From: Syngnathus acus
Taxonomy: Eukaryota; Chordata; Actinopteri; Syngnathiformes; Syngnathidae
DNA: 64,000 nucleotides
NCBI RefSeq assembly: GCF_901709675.1
Contig: NC_051089.1
Coordinates: 20,375,508 to 20,439,507, forward strand
Reading direction: 5' to 3'
The notes beneath the pieces are model-generated. The model did not search any database and was not told the origin of the DNA. It was given only the letters and a program-made list of their open reading frames with translations. The translations under genes were made by a program, and so were the position numbers. Every line of letters starts with the position of its first letter. The stretch's first letter is position 1. Shown in pieces: positions 1-10,299 of this stretch.

Positions 1-1886
1 GGAGAGGGACACCGCCCTGTCCCTCAGGTCTGAGGACGGGGCTCTCTACAGCACAGCCAGAGCCAACCTGAGGAGAGGCATCAGAGAGGCCCAGCTTGCC
101 TATAAGAAGAGGATTGAGGATCACCTGGACAGCAACAACAGCAAGCAGGTGTGGCAGGGAGTCCAGCATCTCACCAACTACAGAACCACCATCGGAGCTG
201 CTGAAGGGGACGCCTCACTGGCAGAGGTCCTTAATACCTTCTTTGCCCGGTTCGAGTCCGAGCCACCTGGAGCGGCCACATCACATCCCACAGTCCGCAG
301 CAGCTTCACCCTCACAGTGAAGGAGCACGAGGTGAGGCGCACGCTGCGGACCATCAACTCGAGGAAGGCTGCGGGTCCTGACGGCGTCACTGGGCGTGTC
401 CTGAAGGACTGCGCAGATCAGCTGGCTGGAGTCTTCACAAAGATTTTCAACCAGTCCCTTACTGAGTCCATCGTCCCATCCTGTTTAAAATCCTCCACTA
501 TAGTCCCCCTGCCCAAGACACGCCACATCACCAGCCTTAATGACTACCGGCCAGTCGCACTCACCCCGGTGGTGATGAAGTGCTTTGAAAAGCTGGTACG
601 GGGTCACATCACATCACTCCTGTTCAGAGGTTTTGACCCCCACCAGTTTGCCTACAGGGCAAAAAGATCCACAGAGGACGCAGTAGCTACAGCCCTCCAC
701 GCTGCACTGTCCCACCTGGAGCAGCCGGGAAGCTATGTGCGGATGCTCTTTGTGGACTTTAGCTCTGCTTTTAACACCATCCTCCCCCACAGACTGGTGG
801 ACATACTGGGGGGCCTTGGACTTCCACACAATACTTGCAGGTGGATTAAGAGCTTCCTGACGGGTCGCATCCAGAGGGTGAGAGTGTGCCGTCATACATC
901 CACGCCTCTCAGTCTTGGTACCGGCTCCCCACAGGGCTGCGTACTGAGCCCACTGCTTTACACGCTCTACACACATACATGCACCCCCGCCCACCGCAGC
1001 AACACCATCGTGAAATTTGCGGATGACACCACCGTGGTGGGGCTCATCTCAAAGGGGGATGAGTCTGCCTACAGGGCCGAAGTGGTGCAGCTATCGGAGT
1101 GGTGCGGTGAGAACAATCTGCTCCTAAACACGGCTAAAACCCGAGAACTGGTCATTGATTTTAGGAGGAAAAATAAAACGGACATTCCACCAGTTATCAT
1201 CAACGGGGTCTGTGTGGAGAGGGTGTCCTCCTTCCGCTACCTGGGAGTCCACATCGAGGTGGACTTCACCTGGGGCGTGAACACCTCTGAGCTGCTAAAA
1301 AAGGCCCAGCAGAGACTCTACTTCCTAAGGGTGCTGAGGAGGCACAGCATCACACAAAGACTGCTGGTGTCCTTCTATCGCTGCTCCATAGAAAGCACTT
1401 TAACGTACTGTATACGTGTTTGGTACTCCAGCTGCACTGCTGCTCAGAGGAAAAAGCTCCAAGGGGTCATCAACACAGCACAGAAGATCATTGGCTGCCC
1501 TCTCCCCACACTGGAAGACCTACACAGAACCCGCTGTCTCAAAAAAACACAGAACATTCTGAAGGACACTTCCCACCCTGGCCACTCCCTTTTCGAACTG
1601 TTGCCATCAGGCAGACGCTATAGATCAATTAGGTCAAGGACTAGCAGATTCGCCAAAAGTTTTTACCCTACGGCGGTAGTCACATTGAATGCCGCTAAAC
1701 GTAAATGAACATGTCTGTGTATGTTCTTCTGTGGGTTTTAGCTTGTATTTTATATCTTTTTTATTCTATTTATTCTATTTTTTTATTTTTTTATCTCATG
1801 CGCTGATCGGTTGGCACTTTTTAAATTTCGTTGTACATGTGTGACAATGACAATAAAGATCTATTCTATCTATTCTATTCTATTCT
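1..1886 (+). mobile_element. Rex1/CR1-like non-LTR retrotransposon, 3' part
   Basis: The ORF is followed by an AT-rich 3' UTR of about 150 bp, then ACAATAAAG and a (TCTAT)n tail at 1858-1886. The tail differs from the (TTTGAC)n tails of the related copies at 3 and 57.6 kb, so at least two subfamilies are present. Confidence 0.85.
2..1708 (+). CDS. Rex1/CR1-like LINE reverse transcriptase ORF, 5' cut by window edge
   Basis: The frame is open from base 2 to the stop at 1708 (about 568 codons). Reverse transcriptase landmarks are seen in order: RKAAGPDGV, LNDYRPVALTPVVMKCFEK, QFAYRAKRSTEDA, the catalytic-Asp block [30 protein letters not shown] with the double Asp, then the C-terminal RRYRSIRSRTSRFAKSFYP. 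No stop interrupts it, so this copy is fairly young. The endonuclease domain must lie left of the window. It lies in the presumed intron 1 of arnt2, on the opposite strand. Family assignment (Rex1/CR1/L2 superclade) is from motif style. Confidence 0.85.
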   Translation, partial: ERDTALSLRSEDGALYSTARANLRRGIREAQLAYKKRIEDHLDSNNSKQVWQGVQHLTNYRTTIGAAEGDASLAEVLNTFFARFESEPPGAATSHPTVRSSFTLTVKEHEVRRTLRTINSRKAAGPDGVTGRVLKDCADQLAGVFTKIFNQSLTESIVPSCLKSSTIVPLPKTRHITSLNDYRPVALTPVVMKCFEKLVRGHITSLLFRGFDPHQFAYRAKRSTEDAVATALHAALSHLEQPGSYVRMLFVDFSSAFNTILPHRLVDILGGLGLPHNTCRWIKSFLTGRIQRVRVCRHTSTPLSLGTGSPQGCVLSPLLYTLYTHTCTPAHRSNTIVKFADDTTVVGLISKGDESAYRAEVVQLSEWCGENNLLLNTAKTRELVIDFRRKNKTDIPPVIINGVCVERVSSFRYLGVHIEVDFTWGVNTSELLKKAQQRLYFLRVLRRHSITQRLLVSFYRCSIESTLTYCIRVWYSSCTAAQRKKLQGVINTAQKIIGCPLPTLEDLHRTRCLKKTQNILKDTSHPGHSLFELLPSGRRYRSIRSRTSRFAKSFYPTAVVTLNAAKRK

Positions 1887-2570
1887 TTGTGTCACTTATA
1901 AACAACGCCGCTGCTGACTCCAGAAGTGCATGCGGCGCTGACGTCGGACTCATCGTCAGTTGCGGTTCCAGTTATTTCACAGGCCTATATAACTGTATAT
2001 AAACTATATGTCAAATAAGTATAACATAAATAAAAATTTTATCGAACCATCCGTGTCACTCCAAATCATTAAATCCATTGAAATCTTCATCCTCTGTGTC
2101 ACTTAATAAAAACGCCGCTGCTGACTCCGGAAATGCATGCGGCGCTGACGTCGGACTCATCATCAGTTGCGGTTCCAGTTACGTATTTCACAGGCCTATA
2201 TAACTGTATATAAACTATATATCAAACAAGTATAACATAAATAACAATTTTATCGAACCATCCGTGTCAATCCAAATCATTAAATCCATTGAAATCTTTG
2301 TCCTCTGTCACTTAAAAAAAACGCCGCTGCTGACTACGAAGTACATGCGGCGCTGAGGTCAGACTCATTGTCAGTTGCGGCTCTAATTATTCCACTGGCC
2401 TAGTGCGCCCTCAATGCGGTTTAAAGTGAAAATAACATGTGAAGTGATCAACTATATTATAGTAAGTAAGTAATGTGTTAGTAATTTCACATATAAGTCG
2501 CTCCTGATTATAAGTCGCACCCCTGGCCAAACTATGAAAAAAACTGCGACTTATTGTCCGGAAAATACGG
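1887..2570 (-). mobile_element. family-B pogo/Tigger-like element, partial, reversed (B1)
   Basis: Holds two and a half copies of a roughly 208-bp tandem unit (starting near 1887, 2095 and 2305), each with an ACGCCGCTGCTGACT block and a GTCACTCCAAATCATTAAAT block. The right end is a family-B type terminus ending GTCCGGAAAATACGG then TA. The left terminus is missing where it meets the LINE tail. Confidence 0.7.
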
Positions 2571-2696
2571 TAATTGAATTTCCAGTCATTTCGATTCATG
2601 AACAGTCCAAGTTAGAATTGGGTTCAGGTAAGCAATTATGTTCCCAACTTCTGGTTCCATTGTACCATCATAGGAACACGTTATTCTCTATGCAGA

Positions 2697-3025
2697 CTTT
2701 CCAACAGCTTCGTGCTCCAGGCTGTTAGGATCCTGAACTCGCTCCCCCTTTCAGCGTAGCGTCCTGTTCTTGCTGTATGCTCACTGGCTCGGTTTTGCCC
2801 CTCATGTTCAATGGGTTATTGGTCTGTTTTTATTCATCGCTCATTTTATTTTATTTAGTTATTATTTATTATTTATGGTTGTGCCTTCTTGTTTTTGTAT
2901 TGTGTCGCCTACTTGTATGTCTCGTCACCGTGGGATGGAGGAAACGGAATTTCGGTTTCTTTGTGTGTCTTGACATATGAAGGGATTGACAATAAAGCTG
3001 ACTTTGACTTTGACTTTGACTTTGA
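2697..3025 (+). mobile_element. Rex1-like LINE 3' end (5' truncated)
   Basis: Starts within the last codons (CAGGCTGTTAGGATCCTGAA) and keeps the 3' UTR with CACCGTGGGATGG, then GACAATAAAGCTGACTTTGA and a (CTTTGA)n tail. Same family as 56432-57613. Confidence 0.85.
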
Positions 3026-3761
3026 TCATATGAGACTTATTTAATAAGATTCGCTTTTATTTTGCAGATCAATAATTAGATCAATGTTGTTCTTTGAACT
3101 TTGAACAAAAGCATCTATTTTATATTTCATTTTTCATATTATTTGTCAGTGTAGTCACAAATGGGCTTTTTTAATTGAACACTAGTCTTATATAGACCCT
3201 TTCATGGCCTACGTCATGATAACATCACAGAGTGAAATGGAGCCCAAAGAAGAAGACGCTTGAGGCAAGAGAACAGAAGCCAGGAGTAAACACTGCTACT
3301 TTTTCGTAGTAAAATGTCGTCTTGTTGGCAAACTCGTAAAAGCAAAAACTAGAAATTCATAAATTCACATTTTCTGCCAGTCAGAGAAATTGCAGATGGC
3401 TATGGTTAAACGCAATTAGGCAAAACGATTGGACTAAGAGTTTGAACAACAGGGCCCATTTTCGCAGCGCACACTCAGGTAAGATTTAACACACCGTCTT
3501 TCCCTTTCTTGACTTGGCAGTACTTGTGACCTCATGACAGAAAAGTCCCAGTTCAAGTTGTTGTTTGGTCTATCTTGAACATGTCCATTCAAGACGTATT
3601 ATAGGCTTCTAATGATTCATAGGCCTTTGGTTTATCTTTGTAATAAGCGCTTGTTATAAACGCCAGGAGTAAATGGCTGTGCCATTGCATGGTGAGCATT
3701 CTTAAATTGTCTATCCAGTGAGTGAGGGTGTCGAAGTCGTTAAATATCTCCCTATGAGTCA
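3026..3761. other. no feature recognised
   Basis: AT-rich sequence with no long ORF, splice-flanked coding segment or repeat that I recognise. Presumed arnt2 intron 1. Confidence 0.5.
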
Positions 3762-3766
3762 GAGTC

Positions 3767-4137
3767 TGTCATGTCTCATCCCCAGTTTTGTGATGTGTCA
3801 TCGTTTCTGTGTCTGTGTGCTCGCCCCTCCCTTCCTGTGTGCCCTTGATTAGTGTAATCACACGCACTTGCCGCTCGTTACCTGTGTTGTATTTAAGTTC
3901 TGTTTGCGTGTCACTCGCCGTCGGAGCATTGCATGAGATGTGTGGACAATGAATGTGTCACTGCCACGAGGTTGTTTGGTTCCTGTCTTTTGTTTCACGT
4001 CTTTGGCGGTCAGTCCTATTGGTTTTGTTGTTAAGTCACGTCAGTTTGCCGAGTCTGTCTTTTTGAGTTTGCTACAATAAACCCTGGTCCAAGCTGCATT
4101 TGGTCGTCCTCGCTCCATCCACACTCCGTTCGTGACA
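3767..4137 (+). mobile_element. solo LTR with 5-bp target duplication
   Basis: 371 bp starting TGTCATGTCTC and ending CGTGACA, flanked on both sides by GAGTC (3762-3766 and 4138-4142). It has a GTATTTAAGT TATA-like site and an AATAAACCCTGG polyadenylation region. No internal retroviral sequence is attached. A related LTR lies at 45890-46279. Confidence 0.8.
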
Positions 4138-4179
4138 GAGTCAACTTTTTAAAAGTAACGTTCGTGGTTGTGAATCTTA

Positions 4180-4440
4180 TCACATGGCTCCTTTCGGCTT
4201 TTCCCCGAAAGGGTCGCCACAGCGAAACACCCGTATTTGTCCAGATGATTCGCATGAGATGTTTTTGGCTCAGTTTTTACGCCGGATGCCCTTCCTGACG
4301 CAACCTCCGCATTTACCCGCTTGGGACTGGCACAGGGGAGACACTGACATGTGCCCCCCTATGGCTGCATATGGTTCCCTGACCGGGAATCGAACACAGA
4401 CCGCGGCGGTGAAAGCCCCGCATCCTAACGCATCCCAAGA
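4180..4440 (-). mobile_element. tRNA-derived SINE, reversed
   Basis: On the minus strand it begins with a degenerate tRNA-like head whose B box is GTTCGATTCCC, then a body with GGCAGGGGCACA-type and TCGGGGAAAAGCC-type segments. The layout is that of a widespread fish SINE. No tail or target duplication is clear. Confidence 0.6.
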
Positions 4441-5384
4441 GCCTCAGCAAAGTGTCGTGGCAGCCCCCTGTAAACAATCGCGTTTCTCAAACTATCTCCT
4501 ATAAAATGATCTGAACTGACTAAAGTTTGATCTAACACATTGGTACTGCTTACCATATTTTTCGGACTAAAAGTCGCTCCGGGATATAGGTCGCATTAGC
4601 CATAAAATGCACAATAACATGAAAAAAAACATATACAAGTCGCTCCGGAGTATAAGTCCCATTTTGGGGGAAATCTATTCGACAAAATCCAACACCAAGA
4701 ACAGACATGAACGAGCAACAACAGGCTAAACGATAAGTATGCTAACATGACATAAACACAAACGAAGAGCTGAGAACGGGCCTAACGTAACATTCAGAGT
4801 TATTCAAATAACTATTACATAAATAACACGTTTATAAAACCATCTGTGTCACTCCAAATCATTAAATCCATCGAACGTCCTTTACGTCAACAATGCCAGC
4901 CGGGTGCGCTTCAAAATATTCCACAGGCTCATATCACGATACATAAATTATATCAAATAACTATTATATAAGCAATAATATTATCAAACCATCTGTGCAC
5001 TCTAAATCATTAAATCCATCGATCAAATTCCTCGTCCTTTGTCAACAACGCCGCGCGTGCGCCCTGACGTCAGCCTCGTCGTTATTCCACAGATCTAGTA
5101 TATACCGTAATTTTCGGACTATAAATCGCGTTTTTTTTCATAGTTTGGGTGGGGGGGCGACTTATACTCAGGAGCGACTTATATGTTTTTTTCACAAATT
5201 TTTACTTGATCATTAACACATCACTTACTTACAAGTATAGTTGACCACTTCACATGTTATTTTTAGTATAGTTGATCACTTCACATGCTTTTATATCTTT
5301 ACCTTGAACATATTCAAAACATGAAAAATAGAGAGAAAAAATCAAATAAAGCAATTAACACTTTAAAGCGCCATATCCAAGTCC

Positions 5385-5645
5385 ACTGTCTGCTGCATGC
5401 ACACTTGCTCCATTTTTGCTCCTCTTATATTTATTGTTATTTGTTTATTTATTATTTATTCATCACTCTTATTTATTCATTGTTTGTGCCTTCTTGTTTT
5501 TATTTTTTTGTGTTGTTTACTTGTATGCATATTGTGTACTATGTCTTGTCACCGTGGGATAGTGGGAACGTAATTTCGATCTCTTTGTGTGTCTTGGCAT
5601 ATGAAGAAATTGACAATAAAGCAGACTTTGACTTTGACTTTGATG
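5385..5645 (+). mobile_element. Rex1-like LINE 3' UTR fragment
   Basis: Starts GTCTGCTGCATGCACACTTG, matching the 3' UTR at 57366 onward. It keeps the CACCGTGGGATAG block, GACAATAAAGCAGACTTTGA and the (CTTTGA)n tail. Inserted in family-B copy B3. Confidence 0.8.
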
Positions 5646-5776
5646 AAACAACCAAATAAACAAAACAAAAAACTACAGCTGAAAAAAAAAACTGTTATTT
5701 TCAGACGAAACTGGATGAGGGCGCTCTAAATTTCAGCGTTGGCCATGACTCATCAACTGGGAAGGGCTTAACAAAA

Positions 5777-6389
5777 ATGGCACCAAAAAGAAACTCATAT
5801 TCTGCAGTTTACAAACTTCAAGTTGTAAAATATGCAGCCGAAAACAGTAATCGAGCAGCAGAAAGAAAGTTTGGAGTTAGTGAGAAACTTGTAAGGGATT
5901 GGCGAAAATTGGAGCTTCTTCAGAGCGAACAAAGCTCTGCTTGTGATGGACAGCATGCGAGCGCATATCACGCCACGGATAAAAGAGAAATTAAAAAGCC
6001 TCAACTCCATACCTGCCATCATCCCTGGAGGCTGTACTAAAATACTTCAGCCACTTGACGTCTCCGTGAATAGGAGCTTTAAAGCAGTTCTGCGTAATCT
6101 GTGGGAGCAGTGGATGGTGGATGGAGAACACAGCTTCACGGCAACCGGGAGAATGCGACGTGCAACATTCCTGGACGTCATTGGATGGATCGACAAAGCG
6201 TGGGCTTCGGTTACACCCAAAATCATTCTGTCAGGATTTAGAAAAACTGGAATAATTCCAACTGAAACTGACGAGGAGTCTGACGTCAGCGACGGAGATG
6301 ACGAAGGGCCCCACGTACTACCGGCATCAGTCACGGCTTTGTTTGAAAGTGACACGGAGGACGAAGAGTTTGAAGGATTTAATGATTAG
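5777..6389 (+). pseudogene. pogo/Tigger-type transposase, internally deleted and frameshifted
   Basis: The N-terminus MAPKRNSYSAVYKLQVVKYA continues NRAAERKFGVSEKLVRDWRK, a Brinker/CENP-B-type helix-turn-helix. At about 5936 it jumps to the end of the DDE domain in another frame (ORF 5943-6389). There DSMRAHITP carries the second catalytic Asp and IIPGGCTKILQPLDVSVN the third. An acidic tail, ESDTEDEEFEGF, follows. The first catalytic Asp and most of the core are missing. The protein cannot be active, but it assigns family B to the pogo/Tigger group. Confidence 0.85.
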
Positions 6390-6867
6390 GAGTGACGCAG
6401 AAGGTTTGGAATTTTTTTTTATTTTTGTTATAGTTATTTGATATATATTTTATTTCGTGTAGCAACTTCTATATGTTTTTATCATTACAGTTCATAGCTG
6501 TTGGCTCGTTGAACTCTTGTTTTGTTAAATAAAGGGCCGTTTACCAAACCCACGTCTTCCCTTGTACTTTGTTAACGCTACAATATATTTATATACTACA
6601 TCTGTGGAATAAAAGGAGTCACAACTGACCCACGAGGCTGACGTCAGCTGCTCACGCGCGGCGTTGTTGACATAAAGGATGAGAAAGCTGTTGTTGTGTA
6701 AACAAAGCAACTTTGATTGCTTCCTCTGCAGCTAGTCAATCAGTTCAAAAGATCTTCGCACTTTGTTCTACTACTTTTGTTAAGACAGGACAAGCTAGGT
6801 TAATTATTACAGGTTACATTCCAACATAATCATACGATCAAGATAATCTGTAAACCCTAACACATAT

Positions 6868-6946
6868 TATCAGGGCTCAGTGAGAATTGAACTCATAACC
6901 CCTTGTTTACTAAACCAGTACCCTAACTACTGAGCTACAAGGTCTG
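6868..6946 (-). repeat. tRNA-like sequence (SINE head or tRNA pseudogene)
   Basis: The minus strand reads CCTTGTAGCTCAGTAGTTAG (A-box region) and later GAGTTCAATTCTC (B-box region), with tRNA-like spacing. No good acceptor stem is visible, so I treat it as a SINE head or pseudogene. Confidence 0.45.
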
Positions 6947-6970
6947 ATCTACGGCTGTTACTAATAAACT

Positions 6971-7287
6971 ATAGCTCATGTGGCCTAGTGGTAGAGTGTC
7001 CGCCCTGAGACTGTAAGGTTGTGGGTTCAAACCCCGGCCGGGTCATACCAAAGACTATAAAAATCGGACCCATTGCCTCCCTGCTTGGCACTCAGCATTA
7101 AGGGTTGGAATTGGGGGGTTAGATCACCAAATGATTCCCGAGCGCGGCACCGCTGCGGCTCACTGCTCCCCTCTCCCCCAGGGGATGGATCAAATCACAT
7201 GGGGATGGGTTAAATGCAGAGGACAAATTTAACCACACCCAGATGTGTGTGTGACGATCATTGGGACTTAAACTTTAACTTTTTAAC
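6971..7287 (+). mobile_element. tRNA-derived SINE, copy 1
   Basis: The head is GTGGCCTAGTGGTAGAGTG (A box) with GGTTCAAACCCC (B box). The body has GACTATAAAAATCGGACCCA and a CCCCTCTCCCCCAGGGG hairpin, and the tail is ACTTTAACTTT repeats. Same family as the copies at 20838, 50579, 59080 and 59823. Confidence 0.9.
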
Positions 7288-7289
7288 TT

Positions 7290-7660
7290 TAAATTTGATC
7301 GATGAATTTAATGATTTGGAGTGACACAAATGGTTTGATAATATTGTTGTTTATGTGATAGTTATTTAAAATATAGTTTATATATCGTTGTATGGGCCTG
7401 TGGAATAATTTGAACTGCGGCGCGGCACACGGCATTGTTGACAAAGGACGATCGGTAAAAGATGAGAAATTTGATCGATGGATTTAATGATTTGGAGTGA
7501 CACAAATGGTTTCATAATAATGTTGTTTATGTGATAGTTATTTAAAATATAGTTTATATATCGTTGTATGGGCCTGTGGAATAATTTGAACTGCGGCGCG
7601 GCACACGGCATTGTTGACAAAGGACGATCGATGGATTTAATGAATTGGAGTGACAGATGG
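7290..7660. repeat. tandem units of about 160-180 bp inside B3
   Basis: The block beginning near GATCGATGGATTTAATGA recurs at about 7294, 7470 and 7627. The first two copies are almost identical through CTGCGGCGCGGCACACGGCA. Related to the reversed array at 1887-2400. Confidence 0.8.
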
Positions 7661-8119
7661 TTTTATAAACGTGTTATTTATGTAATAGTTTTTTTAAATA
7701 ACTCTGAATGTTACGTCAGGCCCGTTCTCAGCTCCTCGTTTGTGTTTGTCACGTTAGCATACCGTATTGTTTAGCCTGTTGTTGCTCGTACATGTCTGTT
7801 CTTGGTGTTGGATTTTGTCGAATAAATTGCCGCCCAATATGCGACTTATACTCCGGAGCGACAATTATGTTTTTTTCACTTTTTTGGGCATTTTATGGCT
7901 GGTGCGACTTTTACTCCGGCGCGATTTATAGTCTGAAAATTACGGTAACTATATTGTAGCATTAACAAAGTACAAGGAAAGACGTGGGTTTGGTAAACGG
8001 CTCTTTATTTAACAAAACAAGAGTTCAACAAGCCAACAACTACTGAACTGTAACGATAAAAACATAGACAAGTTGCTACACGAAATAAAATATATCAAAT
8101 AACTATAACATAAATAGTT

Positions 8120-8380
8120 CACCATCACACGGCCCCAAGCACCGGCGTTGACTTCCAGGCGTGTGGCGGCGTGGACTTCCATCCCCGGAGGTGCCACTTC
8201 CAGCCACGGAGGTGGAAGAGAGCTCCATAGAATAGGACCGGGCGTGCGTAAAAGCCATGTCCGAGCCCCATCCACCGTCCCCGGACAGCTACCCGGCCGA
8301 GCGCCGGCCCCCGACTTCCATCCACGGAGGTGAAAGAGAGCTCCGTAGAGTAGGACCGGGCGTGCGTAAAAGCCATAATA
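8120..8380 (-). repeat. GC-rich 118-bp minisatellite, reversed copy in B2
   Basis: Two units with GGACCGGGCGTGCGTAAAAG and CGGCCGAGCGCCGGCCCC, the reverse of the arrays at 10548-10840 and 44442-44800. Confidence 0.85.
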
Positions 8381-8406
8381 GTTTTTCAAACCTTCTGTCA
8401 CTCCAA

Positions 8407-8612
8407 CAGAGGCGTAGCCAGGAATTTTTCCAGTAGGGGCGCACACCCACAGGAAAAAAAATCGAACATCACCCACGCCGTTCGCTGATCGCTAAAACGT
8501 CCGGGAGGCAAACGGTGAATGGATAACATCGCGCACATAGAATAGCGCAAGCACACTCGCGCAAGACCGAAAGAAAAAAACGGCATGAAAATGAAGAATC
8601 GAAAAAGCTCGA

Positions 8613-8644
<32 letters not shown>

Positions 8645-8708
8645 CAACCGGGGCGCAGGGAGTCCTAACCGGGCCGCCCCGGCTCGCCTCGCCTTGGCTA
8701 CGCCTCTG
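8407..8708. mobile_element. hAT-type MITE with 8-bp target duplication
   Basis: 302 bp with terminal inverted repeats CAGAGGCGTAGCCA at both ends, flanked by a perfect 8-bp duplication CACTCCAA (8399-8406 and 8709-8716). The 8-bp duplication and CAG start are hAT features. It holds a long T/A tract near 8612-8644 and no coding sequence. Inserted in B2. Confidence 0.88.
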
Positions 8709-9060
8709 CACTCCAAACCATTAAATCCTTCAAACTCTTCGCCCTTTGTGTCACTTACAAACAAAGCCGCTAATGATGCCGGTAGTACATCGCCCATCGT
8801 CATCCCGTGGTCGAATCTTTGTCCGTTATGTAAACAACCGCCGCGCCGCGCTGCTGTCACTTGAAATTCAAATTACAGTAATCCCTTGCTACATCGCGGT
8901 TCGTTCATCGCGGTTTAACTTTTTTATTTATTTTTTTTTATTTTGAAAATTTGTGAAAAAATTCATATATAAGTCGCTCCTCTGTATAAGTCACCCCCCC
9001 ACACAAACTATGAAAAAACCCGCAACTTAAAAGAACTTAAAGTTAAAAAATTACAGTACT

Positions 9061-9430
9061 TATGTTTCCCTTCTATATCGATCTGTAAATTCACTCAAAA
9101 CATTAACGGAGCAGCCTATTTTGAGATGAAATAGCCTCGTGCGTATAGCAGCTATCATTATAGCATTAGCCACCCGCAAACTCCCATGAGCCTCAGCTCG
9201 CAGACTCCCATGAGCCTCAGCAAAGTGTCGTGGCAGCCCCCTGTAAACAATCACGTTTCTCAAACTCTCTCCCATAAAAGTGATCGGAACCGAATAAAGA
9301 CTGATTTAACACATTGGTGCTGCTTATTTATGATTCCGTTGGATATTGATCCGTAAACGTACTCGAAAACATTAACGGAACATCCTATTTTGAAATGAAA
9401 TAGCCTCGCGGTTACAGCAACTATTCAGTG
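9061..9430. repeat. diverged tandem repeat, period about 265 bp, hosting B2
   Basis: ACATTAACGGA with CCTATTTTGA and GAAATAGCCTCG recurs at about 9100 and 9370. The block CAAAGTGTCGTGGCAGCCCC recurs at 4449 and 9219. The outer family-B copy therefore sits inside this repeat, with units on both sides. Confidence 0.65.
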
Positions 9431-10297
9431 ACGCCCCCTGACCACGCTTGCCGTAATGCTGGGAAGCAATGCGACCTTGTAATTTACTAGTCGTACTAAA
9501 ACGTACTGAAACATTTTGGCAGAGCGCTGTGTACAACCAGTATTGATCAACAAATTCATCAATTGATCCATATATAAGGCGCTCTGCATTATAAGGCGCA
9601 CTGTGTTTTTTTGAGTAAATTTTAAGTTTTTAAGTGTGCCTAATAGTGCGGAAAATACGGTATATATATATACGTATATATATATAGTATACGTATATCA
9701 TTGAAGATTTATTCTTTAACGATATGACAATATCATGACCGTAGCGTAACATTAGCTTACATGTAACACTATGTTACCCATATGCTTGTAAAAGTAAAAA
9801 AGTACCTTTGAGTTTTTTTGTTTCGATGTGCTCCTTAATGTTCCTAGCGCCGCGACCTCCATAGCTGATCAAATCTTGACAGAAAATACACAAAACGGCG
9901 GATGTTGTCGCATCACTGCTGCCAGTGAGTTAGGTTTATAGAGGCAAGCCGATTTCCGTACTCACAGCTTAACTAATTTTGCCTTGAGATGTGCCAAAAG
10001 ATGCCGTCGCGGCGGGGGGGGGGGGCGAATGCTCACGAGTCGCCGAGGCTAACATTGCCCGGCCGCTTCCATAACAACCCCCCCCCCCCCCAATATATAT
10101 TAAAAAAAAGAAATTCTCAACGGATTTACACGATTCACGAAAACTGTTTCTATTTTGTAGGTTTTAATTTTCTGGAATGGTTAAGGTTCTGGAATGCATC
10201 TCCTGCGAAAAGCGAGGGATCACAGTATTATTATTTTGAACCTTGATTAGGGCTGAATGATTTTTAACAAATACAAGTGTATAATATCTATTGTAAG
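9431..10297. other. no gene; MITE end and low-complexity tracts
   Basis: 9570-9662 holds one end of a family-D Tigger-like MITE (AATAGTGCGGAAAATACGGT). A TA-rich tract follows (9661-9700), then G and C runs at about 10012-10025 and 10079-10091. Nothing coding is recognised. Confidence 0.5.
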
Positions 10298-10299
10298 TA

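Larger units (their letters stand above)
5105..7945 (+). mobile_element. family-B pogo/Tigger-like element, inner copy (B3)
   Basis: Bounded by TA on both sides, with terminal inverted repeats CCGTAATTTTCGGACTATAA on the left and its inverse on the right (one mismatch). Inside are a LINE tail (5385-5645), a broken transposase (5777-6389), a tRNA-like segment (6868-6946), a SINE (6971-7287) and two to three copies of a roughly 175-bp unit (7290-7660). Confidence 0.85.
4553..9056 (-). mobile_element. family-B pogo/Tigger-like element, outer copy (B2), reversed
   Basis: The left terminus CCATATTTTTCGGACTAAAA follows TA at 4551-4552. The right terminus is eroded and ends near 9056 (AATTACAG then TA). 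The copy is split at TA 5103-5104 by the forward copy B3 and resumes at 7946, where the sequence continues in register (TAGTATA joins ACTATATTGTAGC). It also carries a hAT MITE (8407-8708) and a reversed GC-rich minisatellite (about 8120-8380). Remnant transposase C-terminal codons (EEFEGFN) lie near 8730. Confidence 0.8.

Noticed and set aside
6971-7040. tRNA gene call
   Set aside because: A and B boxes are present, but the same sequence recurs with one body and tail in five places, so it is a SINE head.
8009-8476. 155-codon ORF and other long frames over the minisatellite (also 44372-44831 and 10573-10899)
   Set aside because: They are frames running through GC-rich 118-bp repeats, open in several frames on both strands, so not evidence of a protein.
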